A DNA stretch of 64,000 nt from Nitrosospira multiformis (GTDB lineage: Bacteria > Pseudomonadota > Gammaproteobacteria > Burkholderiales > Nitrosomonadaceae). The translations under genes and the position numbers were made by a program. Under the pieces are notes generated by a model. The model saw only the letters and a program-made list of their open reading frames with translations. It was not told the DNA's origin and did not search any database. Below are positions 17,159-26,529 of the stretch, one piece after another; within the stretch, counting starts at the first letter, position 1; the number at the start of each line of letters is the position of its first letter. Location of the stretch: assembly GCF_900110185.1 (NCBI RefSeq), contig NZ_FOCT01000001.1, forward strand, positions 1 through 64,000, in the 5' to 3' direction.

Positions 17159-19114
17159 ATGGCAAAAAGAAAAAAATCAGCTTCTCTTTCTCTGTGTACG
17201 AAATTCATCATTGTTTTGTTGGTGACTACGGTTGCGCCGCTATCCTCTCGGGCTCAGCAAGGTCTTACGAGGGATGTAAACAGTATCGAGAAGGGAATGA
17301 GCCGTAGTAACGATACTCAGAGCACAACTTCTGCCACTTTGCCTAGTGGCATAAGTTTTCAGTCATGGGTCGACAAAACCCGGTTTAGCGGTGACGCCAA
17401 AGATACATTTCAGAATAATACGAATAATGTGAATGACTCCTCCCACCTGATATTCACTCAGCAGGACAGCGTCCCCTATGACGGTACAATTTCGGGTTCG
17501 GACTTCCTGAATAAAGCCGGCTTGGGTATGCCGACATTATCAGGAGACTCGGGAGCATTCGGCGAGCATACCACTGCCCAAAGCGGCCTCCTGACGGTAA
17601 ATGGAATGCTGGGCGGGACCCTGCACGTGTTGCACCATGCTTCCCTTCACGGTACTGGACATATAGGAGCCACGACGGTCGAGGGGACTGTGTCGCCGGG
17701 AAATTCGATTGGCATGCTTACGGTTCACGGCAATTATGTCCAGCTTCATGGTTCCACTTATGAGGTAGAAATTCATCCCGACGGTGCCAGTGACCAGGTC
17801 ATTGTCACAGACCTTGCTGATATACAAGGGGGAACAGTTTCTGTTATTCCCGCGGGTGAGGAGTTCACACCTGGCAACCGCTTCACCATCCTGACAGCGA
17901 ATAGCGGCTTGACCGGAAAATTCGATTCACTCACGCATGGCCTGATCAACCTGGGTATCTCCTACGATCCTACTCACGTCTACCTCGATGTTTTGCGCTT
18001 TTGCGATATCGGCGAGACGCCTAATCAGTGCGCCACAGGAAGCGCAGCCGAGCGGTTGGGTGCCAGCAATCCTATCTATAAAGCGATTGTCCATCAGCCA
18101 GATCAGGAGAGCGTGCGCCAGGCTTTTAACAGTCTTTCCGGCGAAGGGCACGCGAGTATTCAGGGCATGATCATTGAAGACAGCCGTTTTATACGGGAAG
18201 CGGTTTCAGGCCGGGTCAGGCAAGCTTTTCATCTGGTGGGTGCGCAGTCCTCTGATACTCCAGGACATATCCTTCAACAGAACTCTGCTGCCGATGGGGC
18301 ATTATGGGGACGTGTTCTGGGTTCGTTCGGCCATCGGGATGGAGGCCTTAATGCGGCCCGTATCGGGCGTGCGCTTGCTGGAATTTTTGTGGGTGGAGAT
18401 ATGCAGATCGCCGATAAATTTCTTCTCGGCATTGCCGGAGGATACACGCAGGGATCCTATGAAGGAGCACGTCTTTTCACCGCTTCAAGCGACAATTATC
18501 ACGTTTCCGTTTATGGCGGCGGACAATGGGGGCCTCTTGGCTTACGCGTGGGTTCCGCATACATCTGGCACGATCTGGAGACAGGGCGGGACGTAATCTT
18601 TCCAGGTTTTTCAAATCACCTCAATGCCGAATACAATGCGCGCGGAGTACAGGTGTTCGGCGAGGTTGGTTATGATTTGCCCCTGAATGTCATCTCACTC
18701 GAACCGTTTGCACGGCTCGCTTACGTAAACCTGCGTACAAAAGGTTTTCAGGAGCGTGGAGGGATATCAAGTCTGCGCAGCGGTGGCAGTCAGCAGGATA
18801 CCGCATATACCACTCTGGGCATCAATGTGGCGAAGACGCTATCCCGACTGGAGAAGATAGTTACCACGCTTCGCGGAAGCATTGGATGGCGGCATGCCTT
18901 CGGTGAGATGACGCCGGTCTCGACTTTTGCTTTTGCCGATGGCTCACCCTTTGCCACAGCCGGTGTACCTATTGCCCGCAATGGAATAGTCCTGGGGGGA
19001 GGCGTGGATGCGCATGTCCTCGGAGCTGCGACCTTGGGTATTTATTATCAGGGACAAATTCTTCACAACATTGCCGATCATGGTGTGCGTGCAAACTTCA
19101 GTTGGAGATTCTGA
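17159..19114 (+). CDS. Autotransporter with C-terminal outer-membrane beta-barrel
   Basis: A 651-residue type V secretion protein. The Lys-rich signal peptide ends near SRAQQGL. A beta-helix-like passenger spans about 60-290 and includes the hallmark GTLHVLHHASLHGTGHIGA and VEGTVSPGNSIGMLTVHGNY repeats. The C-terminal 270 residues form the barrel (GALWGRVLGSFGHRDG, GGQWGPLGLRVGSAYIWHD, alternating aromatic strands) ending in ...FSWRF with the terminal Phe that BamA recognises. It inserts in the outer membrane and exposes the passenger. The short passenger and SPG motif resemble autotransporters near PEP-CTERM loci. No protease triad is visible. Confidence 0.88.
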   Translation: MAKRKKSASLSLCTKFIIVLLVTTVAPLSSRAQQGLTRDVNSIEKGMSRSNDTQSTTSATLPSGISFQSWVDKTRFSGDAKDTFQNNTNNVNDSSHLIFTQQDSVPYDGTISGSDFLNKAGLGMPTLSGDSGAFGEHTTAQSGLLTVNGMLGGTLHVLHHASLHGTGHIGATTVEGTVSPGNSIGMLTVHGNYVQLHGSTYEVEIHPDGASDQVIVTDLADIQGGTVSVIPAGEEFTPGNRFTILTANSGLTGKFDSLTHGLINLGISYDPTHVYLDVLRFCDIGETPNQCATGSAAERLGASNPIYKAIVHQPDQESVRQAFNSLSGEGHASIQGMIIEDSRFIREAVSGRVRQAFHLVGAQSSDTPGHILQQNSAADGALWGRVLGSFGHRDGGLNAARIGRALAGIFVGGDMQIADKFLLGIAGGYTQGSYEGARLFTASSDNYHVSVYGGGQWGPLGLRVGSAYIWHDLETGRDVIFPGFSNHLNAEYNARGVQVFGEVGYDLPLNVISLEPFARLAYVNLRTKGFQERGGISSLRSGGSQQDTAYTTLGINVAKTLSRLEKIVTTLRGSIGWRHAFGEMTPVSTFAFADGSPFATAGVPIARNGIVLGGGVDAHVLGAATLGIYYQGQILHNIADHGVRANFSWRF

Positions 19115-19450
19115 GTTTAACGCCTAGCATTTTTCCAATCGGCTGTCGTCACTTTTTACCTTTCCAGGCTCGCAAAACCCTCTGCCGGTGTGGGGATATG
19201 CCAGAGAATGCAAGTTATAAGCAAACTCAACCTTAATTCGCTGAATCGTTTTTCTAATGTCATAGACGTCTGTTACAGTGTTTCCATCAACTCAAAACCA
19301 TAGGAAGAGGGTGATGCAACCTATAATAAAAATTGACGGCGGAACAAGGTAAACTCCACATTTTATCCACGCAAACATTAAGGTTTATCCGTAACCCAGC
19401 ATAAGGCAATGAAATGTCTTTTCGACTAAGATTCTGCCTGGAGGAATAAT
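19115..19450. other. Intergenic region upstream of the pch-like operon
   Basis: About 335 bases between the autotransporter and the cytochrome gene. It must hold the operon promoter; several AT-rich stretches occur (for example around 19320) but no consensus pair stands out. No gene seen. Confidence 0.4.
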
Positions 19451-19780
19451 GTGAGAAAGACAAAACCCATGAGGACTGCGACTGTGCTCATGCTCTCAAT
19501 ATCAGTGGCCGCGTCGGTGATGGCGGATATGGCGCGCGCCGCTACGGAAACCAACGCTGACAAAGGGTTCCGGTGGAGAGATGGCGCAGAAGTCTATTCC
19601 AAGGTTTGTAGTTATTGCCATCAAGGTCAGGTAGGGCCTCGCCTTTTCGGTCGAGAACTTCCGCCGGAGTACATTCGTGCCATCGTACGGAACGGGAGCA
19701 GGGCAATGCCCCCATTCCGGCCGTCGGAAATCGACGATGAGTCGCTGGCGAAATTGGCTGAATATATTCAGCGCAATTAA
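19451..19780 (+). CDS. pchC: Small periplasmic cytochrome c, p-cresol-methylhydroxylase cytochrome-like subunit
   Basis: A 109-residue protein. GTG 19451 follows GGAGGAATAAT, so it is a better start than the internal ATG. The signal peptide ends near ARAATET; one haem site CSYCH is near residue 55 and the axial Met lies in SRAMPPF. The size and the following genes match the electron-accepting subunit of a flavocytochrome such as p-cresol methylhydroxylase (PchC) or eugenol hydroxylase. It would take electrons from the flavoprotein in the periplasm. The next gene starts 26 bases after its stop, so the three genes are one operon. Confidence 0.75.
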   Translation: MRKTKPMRTATVLMLSISVAASVMADMARAATETNADKGFRWRDGAEVYSKVCSYCHQGQVGPRLFGRELPPEYIRAIVRNGSRAMPPFRPSEIDDESLAKLAEYIQRN

Positions 19781-19805
19781 TCGACAGGGAGGATTGAGGA
19801 GGGAA

Positions 19806-20828
19806 ATGGTGAACGTACGCAGACGTAATCTCCTGAAAGGCTTGGTGACGGGAGGGGCGCTATTGGCGCTTGGAATCCCTCTACGAGTGTTTGCAAGTAC
19901 AACGGCTGGAAGCGTGGGGAAATTTGGATTACTCCTGGGAAATACTCCAGCAGACGCGGCATTCGCAGCAGGAGTGCGCACTGCTTACGCTCTCAGCAGT
20001 AATGTACGGCAAAACGGAATTGCTGAAAGTGAGGCGGCAGGGCCAACGGGGTCGATTGGGAAAGTCTGGTTCTCTCCACCTCGCGTGATAAAACTGACGG
20101 GCGGCTTGCTTAACGAGTATGAGGCGGTGGCAAAACTGCTGGAAGGTGCTCGTGGAGTACGTTGGATTGCCATCATGGATGATGGCAGTGCGGCAGTTTT
20201 TATGGAATTGATGCGCAGTGCCGGTGCAGGACTGATTCTTCGGGGTTCACACGCATTTTCCGGTCATGGCGCCCTCGGCCGCTCCAGCTTCTCCCGGGAG
20301 GTTCCCGAACTTCGGCATGTGTGGACTGCCGCATCGCCAGAATTTAGCGCGGGTGATGTCCTCGCGGAGAAACTTCTTCCGGGTCACAGCAGTTTTTCTA
20401 TTGTAGAGGATTTTCTTTCAAGCCCACATTCCGCTGCTGGAATGCTGGCTCGCAGAGCAAATAAGCCTAAACCGGGCTTCTTCAGCTACCGATTGGATGG
20501 ATTTGATGATATTCATCTTCATTGCTCCGGTCTTTCAGCAGCTGACGGCTGTGAATCGGTAGGCTGGAGCAAGGCAGGCACGTGGGTGCCCCTCAAAGGA
20601 CAGGAGCTCGAATCGGAGGAGGGGCCAGCCCCATCGAGGCATCCCCAGTTGCAATTGACCGGCTGGATTGAATCCGTGGGATATGCTGCCATGACTGCCG
20701 CGATAGGATTGCATTCATATCAAATCCCGTGCTCCCGACGCGCATTTGTACATCAGCTACCGCTCGGTACACGTCCTCGACGGAATATACGCGCCGAGCG
20801 ATTCGCCTCATTCGTGATAGAGACCTAA
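19806..20828 (+). CDS. Tat-exported protein between the cytochrome and flavoprotein genes (PchX position)
   Basis: A 340-residue protein; ATG 19806 has GAGGAGG upstream, so I reject a longer frame that begins inside the cytochrome gene. The N-terminus VRRRNLLKGLVTGGALLAL is a twin-arginine signal, implying export of a folded protein. I recognise no catalytic domain; the body has an alpha/beta look (WIAIMDDGSAAVF, GAGLILRGSHAFSGHG). In Pseudomonas the p-cresol operon is pchACXF with an uncharacterised pchX between C and F, and this gene has that position. A role in flavoprotein maturation or export is inference. It ends 25 bases before the flavoprotein. Confidence 0.65.
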   Translation: MVNVRRRNLLKGLVTGGALLALGIPLRVFASTTAGSVGKFGLLLGNTPADAAFAAGVRTAYALSSNVRQNGIAESEAAGPTGSIGKVWFSPPRVIKLTGGLLNEYEAVAKLLEGARGVRWIAIMDDGSAAVFMELMRSAGAGLILRGSHAFSGHGALGRSSFSREVPELRHVWTAASPEFSAGDVLAEKLLPGHSSFSIVEDFLSSPHSAAGMLARRANKPKPGFFSYRLDGFDDIHLHCSGLSAADGCESVGWSKAGTWVPLKGQELESEEGPAPSRHPQLQLTGWIESVGYAAMTAAIGLHSYQIPCSRRAFVHQLPLGTRPRRNIRAERFASFVIET

Positions 20829-20853
20829 CCCGGATAGGAGCAAGGGACTCAAA

Positions 20854-22398
20854 ATGTCAAATAAATACATTGCATTGCCGAAAGGAATATCCGAAAAGAC
20901 TTTCGATTCTGCCATAGCGGATTTTCGCAGTGTACTCGGCGACGCAGCCGTGTTTACCAGCGCACAGCAGCTTGCCCCTTACATCAAAACGATGATGCCC
21001 GTGCCTGATTTGGACCACGCTCCATCCGCCGCGTTGATGGCGACGACGGTGGAGGAGATTCAGAAAATTGTCGGGATATGTAATCGGTATAAGGTTCCCA
21101 TCTGGACCATTTCCACTGGAAAAAATCTGGGCTACGGTTCGGCGGCACCCGTTGAACGCGGACAGGTTGTCCTCGACCTCAAGCGAATGAACCGCATATT
21201 GGAAGTCGATAAAGATCTGGCCTATGCCCTGGTTGAGCCGGGGGTGACTTACAAGCAGCTCTATGACTATATCGCCGAGCACAAATTGGGACTGTGGTTA
21301 TCCATGCCCGCTCCTTCCGCAATTGCAGGACCGGTTGGCAATACGCTTGATCGTGGAGTCGGCTATACCCCCTACGGAGAACATTTCCTGTTTGCCTGCG
21401 GTATGGAGGTGGTCCTGGCAAATGGCGAAGTGCTGCGCACCGGAATGGGGTCGATGCCGAATTCCAATACCTGGCAAGTGTTCAAGTGGGGATACGGACC
21501 CTATCTGGACGGGATTTTCACTCAATCCAATTATGGTATCGTCACCAAGTTCGGCTTCTGGCTTATGCCCGCCCCACCTGCTTTCAAGCCCTTCGTCATT
21601 CAGTACGAGAATGAGGAAGATATCGTGGAGATCGTGGAAATCATTCGTCCGCTGCGCATCAGCGGGGTGATCCCAAATGCGGTTGTCATTGCCCACGCAT
21701 TATATGAAGCCCCCGTCAAAGCTCGCCGCAGTGACTATGTGACTGGTCCGGGGTCTATTCCGGATGCGGCAGTGCGCAAGCTCGCGAAGGATCATCACTT
21801 GGGGATCTGGAATGTGTATGCAGCATTGTATGGTACACAGGAACAGATCGACCTCAACTGGAAAATCGTGACGCAGGCATTCGGTAAATCCGGCAAAGCG
21901 AAGATTCTGACCGAGCGGGAGGTGGGCGACGATCCTGCCTTTAAATATCGTGCAGCCCTCATGCGCGGCGACATGACACTTCAGGAGTTCTCATTGTACA
22001 ACTGGCGTGGGGGCGGCGGCTCCATGTGGTTTGCGCCGGTGTCTCAAGCAAGGGGAAGCGAGACACTGAAACAGATGGCGTTGACCAAGGAAATCCTTGC
22101 CAAGTATGGCCTGGATTATTCCGGGGAATTCATCGTCGGAATGCGCGATATGCATCATATCGTAGACGTGCTCTATGACAAGACCGATCCGGGTCAGGTC
22201 AAGGCTGCATACCAGTGTTTCGATGAGCTGCTGACAATCTTTTCTGCGCAGGGGTATGGAATCTACCGCGTCAATACGGCGTTTATGGATAAGGTGGCGG
22301 AAACATATGGACCGGTACAACGTCAAGTCCACAAGACGCTAAAGAAGGCGCTGGACCCGAACGGTATCCTGGCCCCGGGAAAATCCGGCATTCGCTGA
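20854..22398 (+). CDS. pchF: FAD-linked 4-alkylphenol oxidase, p-cresol methylhydroxylase flavoprotein-like (VAO family)
   Basis: A 514-residue protein with the VAO/PCMH layout: an N-terminal PP-loop FAD domain (TISTGKNLGYG near 90; VGNTLDRGVGYTPYG near 160) and a C-terminal substrate domain. Tyr382 in FSLYNWRGGGGSM falls almost exactly where PchF Tyr384 carries covalent FAD, so covalent tyrosyl-FAD is likely. PCMH hydroxylates the methyl group of p-cresol via a quinone methide and passes electrons to its cytochrome. No export signal is visible, so export with a Tat partner would be needed. The aldehyde dehydrogenase pchA is not next door, so substrate may differ (4-ethylphenol, eugenol, vanillyl alcohol). 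Confidence 0.85.
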   Translation: MSNKYIALPKGISEKTFDSAIADFRSVLGDAAVFTSAQQLAPYIKTMMPVPDLDHAPSAALMATTVEEIQKIVGICNRYKVPIWTISTGKNLGYGSAAPVERGQVVLDLKRMNRILEVDKDLAYALVEPGVTYKQLYDYIAEHKLGLWLSMPAPSAIAGPVGNTLDRGVGYTPYGEHFLFACGMEVVLANGEVLRTGMGSMPNSNTWQVFKWGYGPYLDGIFTQSNYGIVTKFGFWLMPAPPAFKPFVIQYENEEDIVEIVEIIRPLRISGVIPNAVVIAHALYEAPVKARRSDYVTGPGSIPDAAVRKLAKDHHLGIWNVYAALYGTQEQIDLNWKIVTQAFGKSGKAKILTEREVGDDPAFKYRAALMRGDMTLQEFSLYNWRGGGGSMWFAPVSQARGSETLKQMALTKEILAKYGLDYSGEFIVGMRDMHHIVDVLYDKTDPGQVKAAYQCFDELLTIFSAQGYGIYRVNTAFMDKVAETYGPVQRQVHKTLKKALDPNGILAPGKSGIR

Positions 22399-22483
22399 CC
22401 CTTTGCTGGCCGATAAATTCAATCAGCCAGCAGGATGTATATTTTCAGTGAGGGTACCTCCACTGAGGGGAGGTGCTTCTTAA

Positions 22484-23105
22484 TCAGGATAGGCCGCGAC
22501 GGCTCCTTCTTGTCCCGATCCCGATCAATGTAAGCCCGGCGAGCATCATGGCGTAGGTAGCGGGTTCGGGAACAGGGGACACTGGCCCTTCTTCAACGGC
22601 AAGATTCACGCGGGCAAAAGTGGAAGGATTGAACTGAAGGTTCTCGGCATTAATAAGCAGTTCATTCCCCACCAGACGCACGTCGGATGACTGCAGCCCC
22701 AATGTTGTCACGCTGTTGTCAATTTTTGCTGCGGTAATGCTTCTTGCGATGTCGGGATCAAACTGAAAAGCATACGCATTTTGAAATCCGGAGCCAAAAT
22801 GTTTGAAAGGGGCTGAATTGGCAAAGTCGATGGTAATGTAGTCGTTGGCGATATCGATAGCAACATCAACAAGATTGGCACGAATCCAGGCCGAGCTTCT
22901 GTTGCTGCTCCCGCATTGAAGAGGTTTGCCACGTGGGGATATTCGATTCCCGGTCCAATCGTCACCGTCTTTTCAAGAGAGGTGATGACCGGGGAACTGG
23001 ATGTGTATCCTGTACGACTGTTCGAAGAGTGACCTGAGTGCCGTTCAACCCCGCCTAGGCGGGCATGGTTAACAGGAGAGTGGCTGTCAGAACAAGCTTT
23101 TTCAT
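22484..23105 (-). pseudogene. PEP-CTERM protein gene broken by a nonsense codon and two frameshifts
   Basis: ATG 23105 has a strong AAGGAG and encodes a signal peptide MKKLVLTATLLLTMPA, then TAG at 23057-23055 where Gln of an AQA cleavage site is expected. Past it the same frame reads GLNGTQVTLRTVVQDTHP; the text then moves to a second frame (SSPVITSLEKTVTIGPG...) and near 22890 to a third (RANLVDVAIDIAND...) that ends with VPEPATYAMMLAGL and an Arg-rich tail, a PEP-CTERM tag. The three segments together would be a protein of about 205 residues. The reading is clean apart from the three lesions, so decay is recent. Confidence 0.8.
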
Positions 23106-23395
23106 CTATCGCTCCTTGTATTATTAATGTTAGAGAGTTACGAATCAGCTATAAAACATCTTGTAAATGTGAGCTTGCAATTCAATTCTATAGCTAAAAT
23201 TGAGGATGAGGTAGTTTTTTGTATGGGTGGAAATTTCTGCCGCTTCTGCGCTTCTATGCGAAAGAGTGAGCCGGGGCTTGTGATAGATAAATAGAGGAGG
23301 TTGCTCTGACGGCGCCAAGGGAACGGCAGCAGTTCCATGCGCGAGGCGCAGCGTTGCGACTTTCGGCGGGGAAAACCCTTTCCCCGAACATGTAC

Positions 23396-24301
23396 TCAAT
23401 CCTCATGCAGTAAGCGAAAACGCTCTGCGAGAAAATCAATGAGCGTTCGCACCGATGGCAGAAGGCCGCGCCGAGATGGAAATACAGCGTGGACAATTTC
23501 CCGGTGAGGAGTCCAATCAGGTACGAGCCTGACCAGCGAACCTGCCGCCAAATGATCACGTACCATCAGCACAGGCAGCTGTACGATTCCCACACCGGCC
23601 AATGCGGCATTTCTTAAGGTAATCATGTCGGTGGTGATTAAACGCGGCGTGTGATGAAGTGTTGCCTGAGCGCCATCCGGGGCATGCAGTACCCATTTAT
23701 GGATTTGTTGAGGCGTTCCCAGTCCGAGGCTAGGCCAGTTGCTCAACTCGCCGGGTGTGCGAGGAAAACCGAAGTGCCGTACAAGCGCCTGACTCCCCAC
23801 CAGACACTGTCCCCGATCAGCCAGGACACGCATGACCAGATCACTATCCTGTAAGGGGGGCGGTCGCACGCGAATGGCTACATCCACTGCTTCGCTCAGC
23901 AGATCCACACGCCGATTGGTGGCCTCGAGATGGAGCGTGATATGTGGATAACGCACCATAAAGTCGCCCAGCATTACCCCGACATTCACATGCAGCAGCG
24001 CCACGGGACATGTTAGACGGACGACACCCCGAGGTTCCGCCTGCATTGCCTCTATTGCTTCCTGAGCGGCCTCTGCTTCCACGAGCATCGCTTTGCAGTG
24101 CTCGTAATAGGTTTGCCCGACTTCTGTAACCGTAAAGCGACGTGACGAACGTTGGATCAGGCGCACCCCTAGCCGCTCTTCCAACGTTGCGATGCGACGG
24201 CTGAGCTTTGATTTCGGCATTCCCAGCGCTCGGCCTGCCTGGGCAAAGCCACCATGATCGACTGCCTGGACGTAGTAGTAAAGATCATTCAAATCTTGCA
24301 C
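23396..24301 (-). CDS. LysR-family transcriptional regulator
   Basis: A 301-residue protein. The N-terminal winged helix-turn-helix reads LYYYVQAVDHGGFAQAGRALGMPKSKLSRRIATLEERLGV in outline, followed by the effector-binding domain of about 210 residues. It is divergent from the pirin gene with start codons 113 bases apart (24301 and 24414); LysR regulators often control a divergent neighbour, so it probably regulates the pirin gene. The intergenic stretch carries the expected AT-rich tract but I could not mark a single T-N11-A box with confidence. The effector is unknown. Confidence 0.9.
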   Translation of the reverse strand: MQDLNDLYYYVQAVDHGGFAQAGRALGMPKSKLSRRIATLEERLGVRLIQRSSRRFTVTEVGQTYYEHCKAMLVEAEAAQEAIEAMQAEPRGVVRLTCPVALLHVNVGVMLGDFMVRYPHITLHLEATNRRVDLLSEAVDVAIRVRPPPLQDSDLVMRVLADRGQCLVGSQALVRHFGFPRTPGELSNWPSLGLGTPQQIHKWVLHAPDGAQATLHHTPRLITTDMITLRNAALAGVGIVQLPVLMVRDHLAAGSLVRLVPDWTPHREIVHAVFPSRRGLLPSVRTLIDFLAERFRLLHED

Positions 24302-24413
24302 TGCAATGCCCTATCGTCCTAAAAATAGGACTCTGATAGCTATTTTAGCAGTCTACACACTTACTGGTTTCGAATCTATACTTTTACTACATTCTATTAA
24401 TCAGGAGTTCGAC

Positions 24414-25280
24414 ATGAAAAGAATTCTCGGTATCTACAATGCACCTCGTCCCCATTGGGTGGGAGATGGTTTCCCTGTGCGTTCCATGTTCTCGTACCAA
24501 AGTCACGGCAAGCAACTCAGTCCTTTCCTGTTGCTCGATTATGCAGGGCCAGCCGATTTTTCACCTGCTGACACGCCTCGTGGTGTGGGTAAGCATCCCC
24601 ATCGTGGTTTTGAGACGGTTACTATTGTTTACAAAGGCGAGGTGGCGCACCGCGACTCGACCGGACAAGGTGGAACTATCGGTCCAGGTGATGTGCAATG
24701 GATGACAGCGGGCGGCGGTATCCTGCACGAGGAGTTCCACTCCCCAACATTCACTGAATCCGGCGGCGTACTGGAAATGGTACAGTTGTGGGTGAATCTG
24801 CCAGCCAGGGACAAAATGACTGCACCCCGCTATCAAGCCATCCTCGACCGTGATATTCCAAGGGTAGCGCTCCCTGGCGAGGCGGGAACGGTTCGCGTGA
24901 TTGCAGGCGAGTATGCTAGTCATGCGGGTCCAGCCAGCACCTTCACGCCAATGCACGTCTGGGACATGCGGCTGAAACAGGGGGGGATGAGCGAATTGAC
25001 ACTTCCTGAAGGATGGAACGTGGCAGTGATTGTTCTGCATGGGACCGTGCTCGTGAATGACGAAACAGTTGCTCGTGAGGCGCAGATGGTGGTGTTGGAT
25101 CGGGCGGGTCGAGGCCTCTCGATTGAAGCCAACAATGACGCTGTAGTACTGCTGCTAAGCGGCGAACCCATTGACGAGCCCATTGTCGGTCATGGCCCAT
25201 TCGTGATGAACAGCCAGCAGGAAATTATCCAGGCCATGAATGATTTCAACAGTGGTCGCTTCGGGCAAATAACTCATTAG
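24414..25280 (+). CDS. Pirin-family cupin protein
   Basis: A 288-residue protein; I choose MKRILGIYN at 24414, with CAGGAG upstream, and reject the longer frame from 24306. The N-terminal cupin has the pirin metal site HPHRGFETVTI (two His), then HRDSTGQGG and WMTAGGGILHEE (third His and Glu). Pirins bind Fe and act as quercetin 2,3-dioxygenases in some bacteria, or as redox-linked regulators. The C-terminal cupin is also present. Together with the divergent LysR gene and the FMN reductase next on the strand, it may belong to an aromatic or quinone response. Substrate is not fixed by the sequence. Confidence 0.88.
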   Translation: MKRILGIYNAPRPHWVGDGFPVRSMFSYQSHGKQLSPFLLLDYAGPADFSPADTPRGVGKHPHRGFETVTIVYKGEVAHRDSTGQGGTIGPGDVQWMTAGGGILHEEFHSPTFTESGGVLEMVQLWVNLPARDKMTAPRYQAILDRDIPRVALPGEAGTVRVIAGEYASHAGPASTFTPMHVWDMRLKQGGMSELTLPEGWNVAVIVLHGTVLVNDETVAREAQMVVLDRAGRGLSIEANNDAVVLLLSGEPIDEPIVGHGPFVMNSQQEIIQAMNDFNSGRFGQITH

Positions 25281-25447
25281 TCCAAGCTTGCTGTTCCGGC
25301 GAAACGACAGCTATTTTCAGTCGGGCAGGGATGATTCGGTCCAATCGCACATTCCTGCACGTGTCAAATGATGCAGGATCGGGCGGGAGCGGATAGCAGG
25401 AATTCGTTCCTTCGCTTTTAGCTATCACAATGAATGAGAGGAAAAAC

Positions 25448-26014
25448 ATGACTCTTAGACTTCACATCATTATCTGCAGTACCCGGCCTGGCCGGGTGGG
25501 ACCCTCCGTTGCCAGATGGTTTCATGAATTTGCCGTACAGCACGGAAAATTTGAGGCGGTGCTGGTCGATCTGGAGGAATTCAATCTGCCGGTATATGAT
25601 GAACCCGAACATCCGGTCCGTCAGCACTACCAGCATGAGCATACGAAGAAGTGGGCGGCGAGCGTGAATGCGGCAGATGCCTATGTATTTGTGACGCCGG
25701 AATATAATTTCGGCGCCCCGCCTTCTCTCCTGAATGCGCTCAACTATGTTTACAAGGAATGGAATTATAAGCCTGCGGCATTGGTAAGCTACGGTGGAGT
25801 CTCAGGTGGCATGCGCGCGGCGCTGGTTGAAAAACTTACTCTTACGACACTGAAAATGATGCCCATGATGGAGGCGGTTGCGATCCAGAATGTGGCGGCA
25901 CATCTGGATGATGTCGAAAACTTCGTTCCGAACGACCACCATATGAGTTCGGGTACATCCTTGCTCAACGAACTTCATAAATGGGCGGTGGCGTTGAAGA
26001 CAATGCGACAATGA
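25448..26014 (+). CDS. NADPH-dependent FMN reductase
   Basis: A 188-residue protein; the ATG at 25448 (MTLRLHIII) has GAGAGG at good spacing, so I prefer it to 25430. It is a flavodoxin-like protein: the phosphate loop ICSTRPGRVGPSVARW, a TPEYNFGAPPSLLNALN motif and YGGVSGGMRA are typical of NADPH-dependent FMN/quinone reductases (SsuE/ArsH/chromate reductase class). It reduces FMN or quinones by two electrons in the cytoplasm. It lies 167 bases after the pirin gene on the same strand and may be co-regulated. The precise substrate is unknown. Confidence 0.88.
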   Translation: MTLRLHIIICSTRPGRVGPSVARWFHEFAVQHGKFEAVLVDLEEFNLPVYDEPEHPVRQHYQHEHTKKWAASVNAADAYVFVTPEYNFGAPPSLLNALNYVYKEWNYKPAALVSYGGVSGGMRAALVEKLTLTTLKMMPMMEAVAIQNVAAHLDDVENFVPNDHHMSSGTSLLNELHKWAVALKTMRQ

Positions 26015-26059
26015 ACTTTAACCCTGTTTATCGTAGTCAACTTCATTATCACTCTTGAA

Positions 26060-26461
26060 ATGCCTCGGATCGGCGCATTGCTCTCGTTATCCCGTGAACA
26101 CCAAACTTCACTGGTAATGGCCCGGGATGCGCGACGTGCAGCCAGTACCGGCGACCCCACCGTATTATCCGCAGCTATCCGGGATATCGAGAGCCATTGG
26201 GCTACGCTTCTAGTCCGGCATTTCGAGATGGAGGAACGGCTGCTGGAAACTGTGGGAAGCGCGTTCGCTGCAGAAGTGGCAGCAAGAATCCGCGCAGAAC
26301 ACGAAGAGTTGCGGAGGCTGGCGTGCAATACCTGCGAGCTCACTCCGATAGACCGGTTACGCCGGTTCGGCGAGCTTCTTGGTTCGCACGTGCGTTACGA
26401 GGAACGAATCGCTTTTCCACAGTTGCAATCGCATTCATGCATTACCAATGCGGATGTATAG
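26060..26461 (+). CDS. Hemerythrin-domain protein
   Basis: A 133-residue protein beginning MPRIGALLSLSREHQTSL. A single four-helix domain is suggested by a His in helix 1 (REHQ), a His/Glu pair in RHFEMEERLL, a His-Glu-Glu in RAEHEELRRLA and a terminal HVRYEERIAFP ligand cluster. It should bind a di-iron site and may sense oxygen or NO. It starts 45 bases after the FMN reductase and is followed 68 bases later by the FmdE-like gene, so the group looks functionally linked. A longer frame starting at 26197 in another reading is rejected. Confidence 0.8.
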   Translation: MPRIGALLSLSREHQTSLVMARDARRAASTGDPTVLSAAIRDIESHWATLLVRHFEMEERLLETVGSAFAAEVAARIRAEHEELRRLACNTCELTPIDRLRRFGELLGSHVRYEERIAFPQLQSHSCITNADV

Positions 26462-26499
26462 CCTGTGCAGACCGCTCACGTTTTTCCAGAAAACCTGTT

Positions 26500-26522
26500 A
26501 GTCAAAAGTCAAAAGTCAAAAG
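26500..26522 (+). repeat. Three tandem AGTCAAAA units before the FmdE-like gene
   Basis: The octamer AGTCAAAA is repeated three times just upstream of the AAGGAGA ribosome site of the next gene (ATG 26530). Such short repeats near a start codon can alter expression by slippage; no evidence for that here. Confidence 0.6.
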
Positions 26523-26529
26523 GAGACGT

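Noticed and set aside
19677..19805. N-terminal extension of the Tat protein inside the cytochrome gene
   Set aside because: The extension would put the twin-arginine motif deep inside the protein; ATG 19806 has GAGGAGG.
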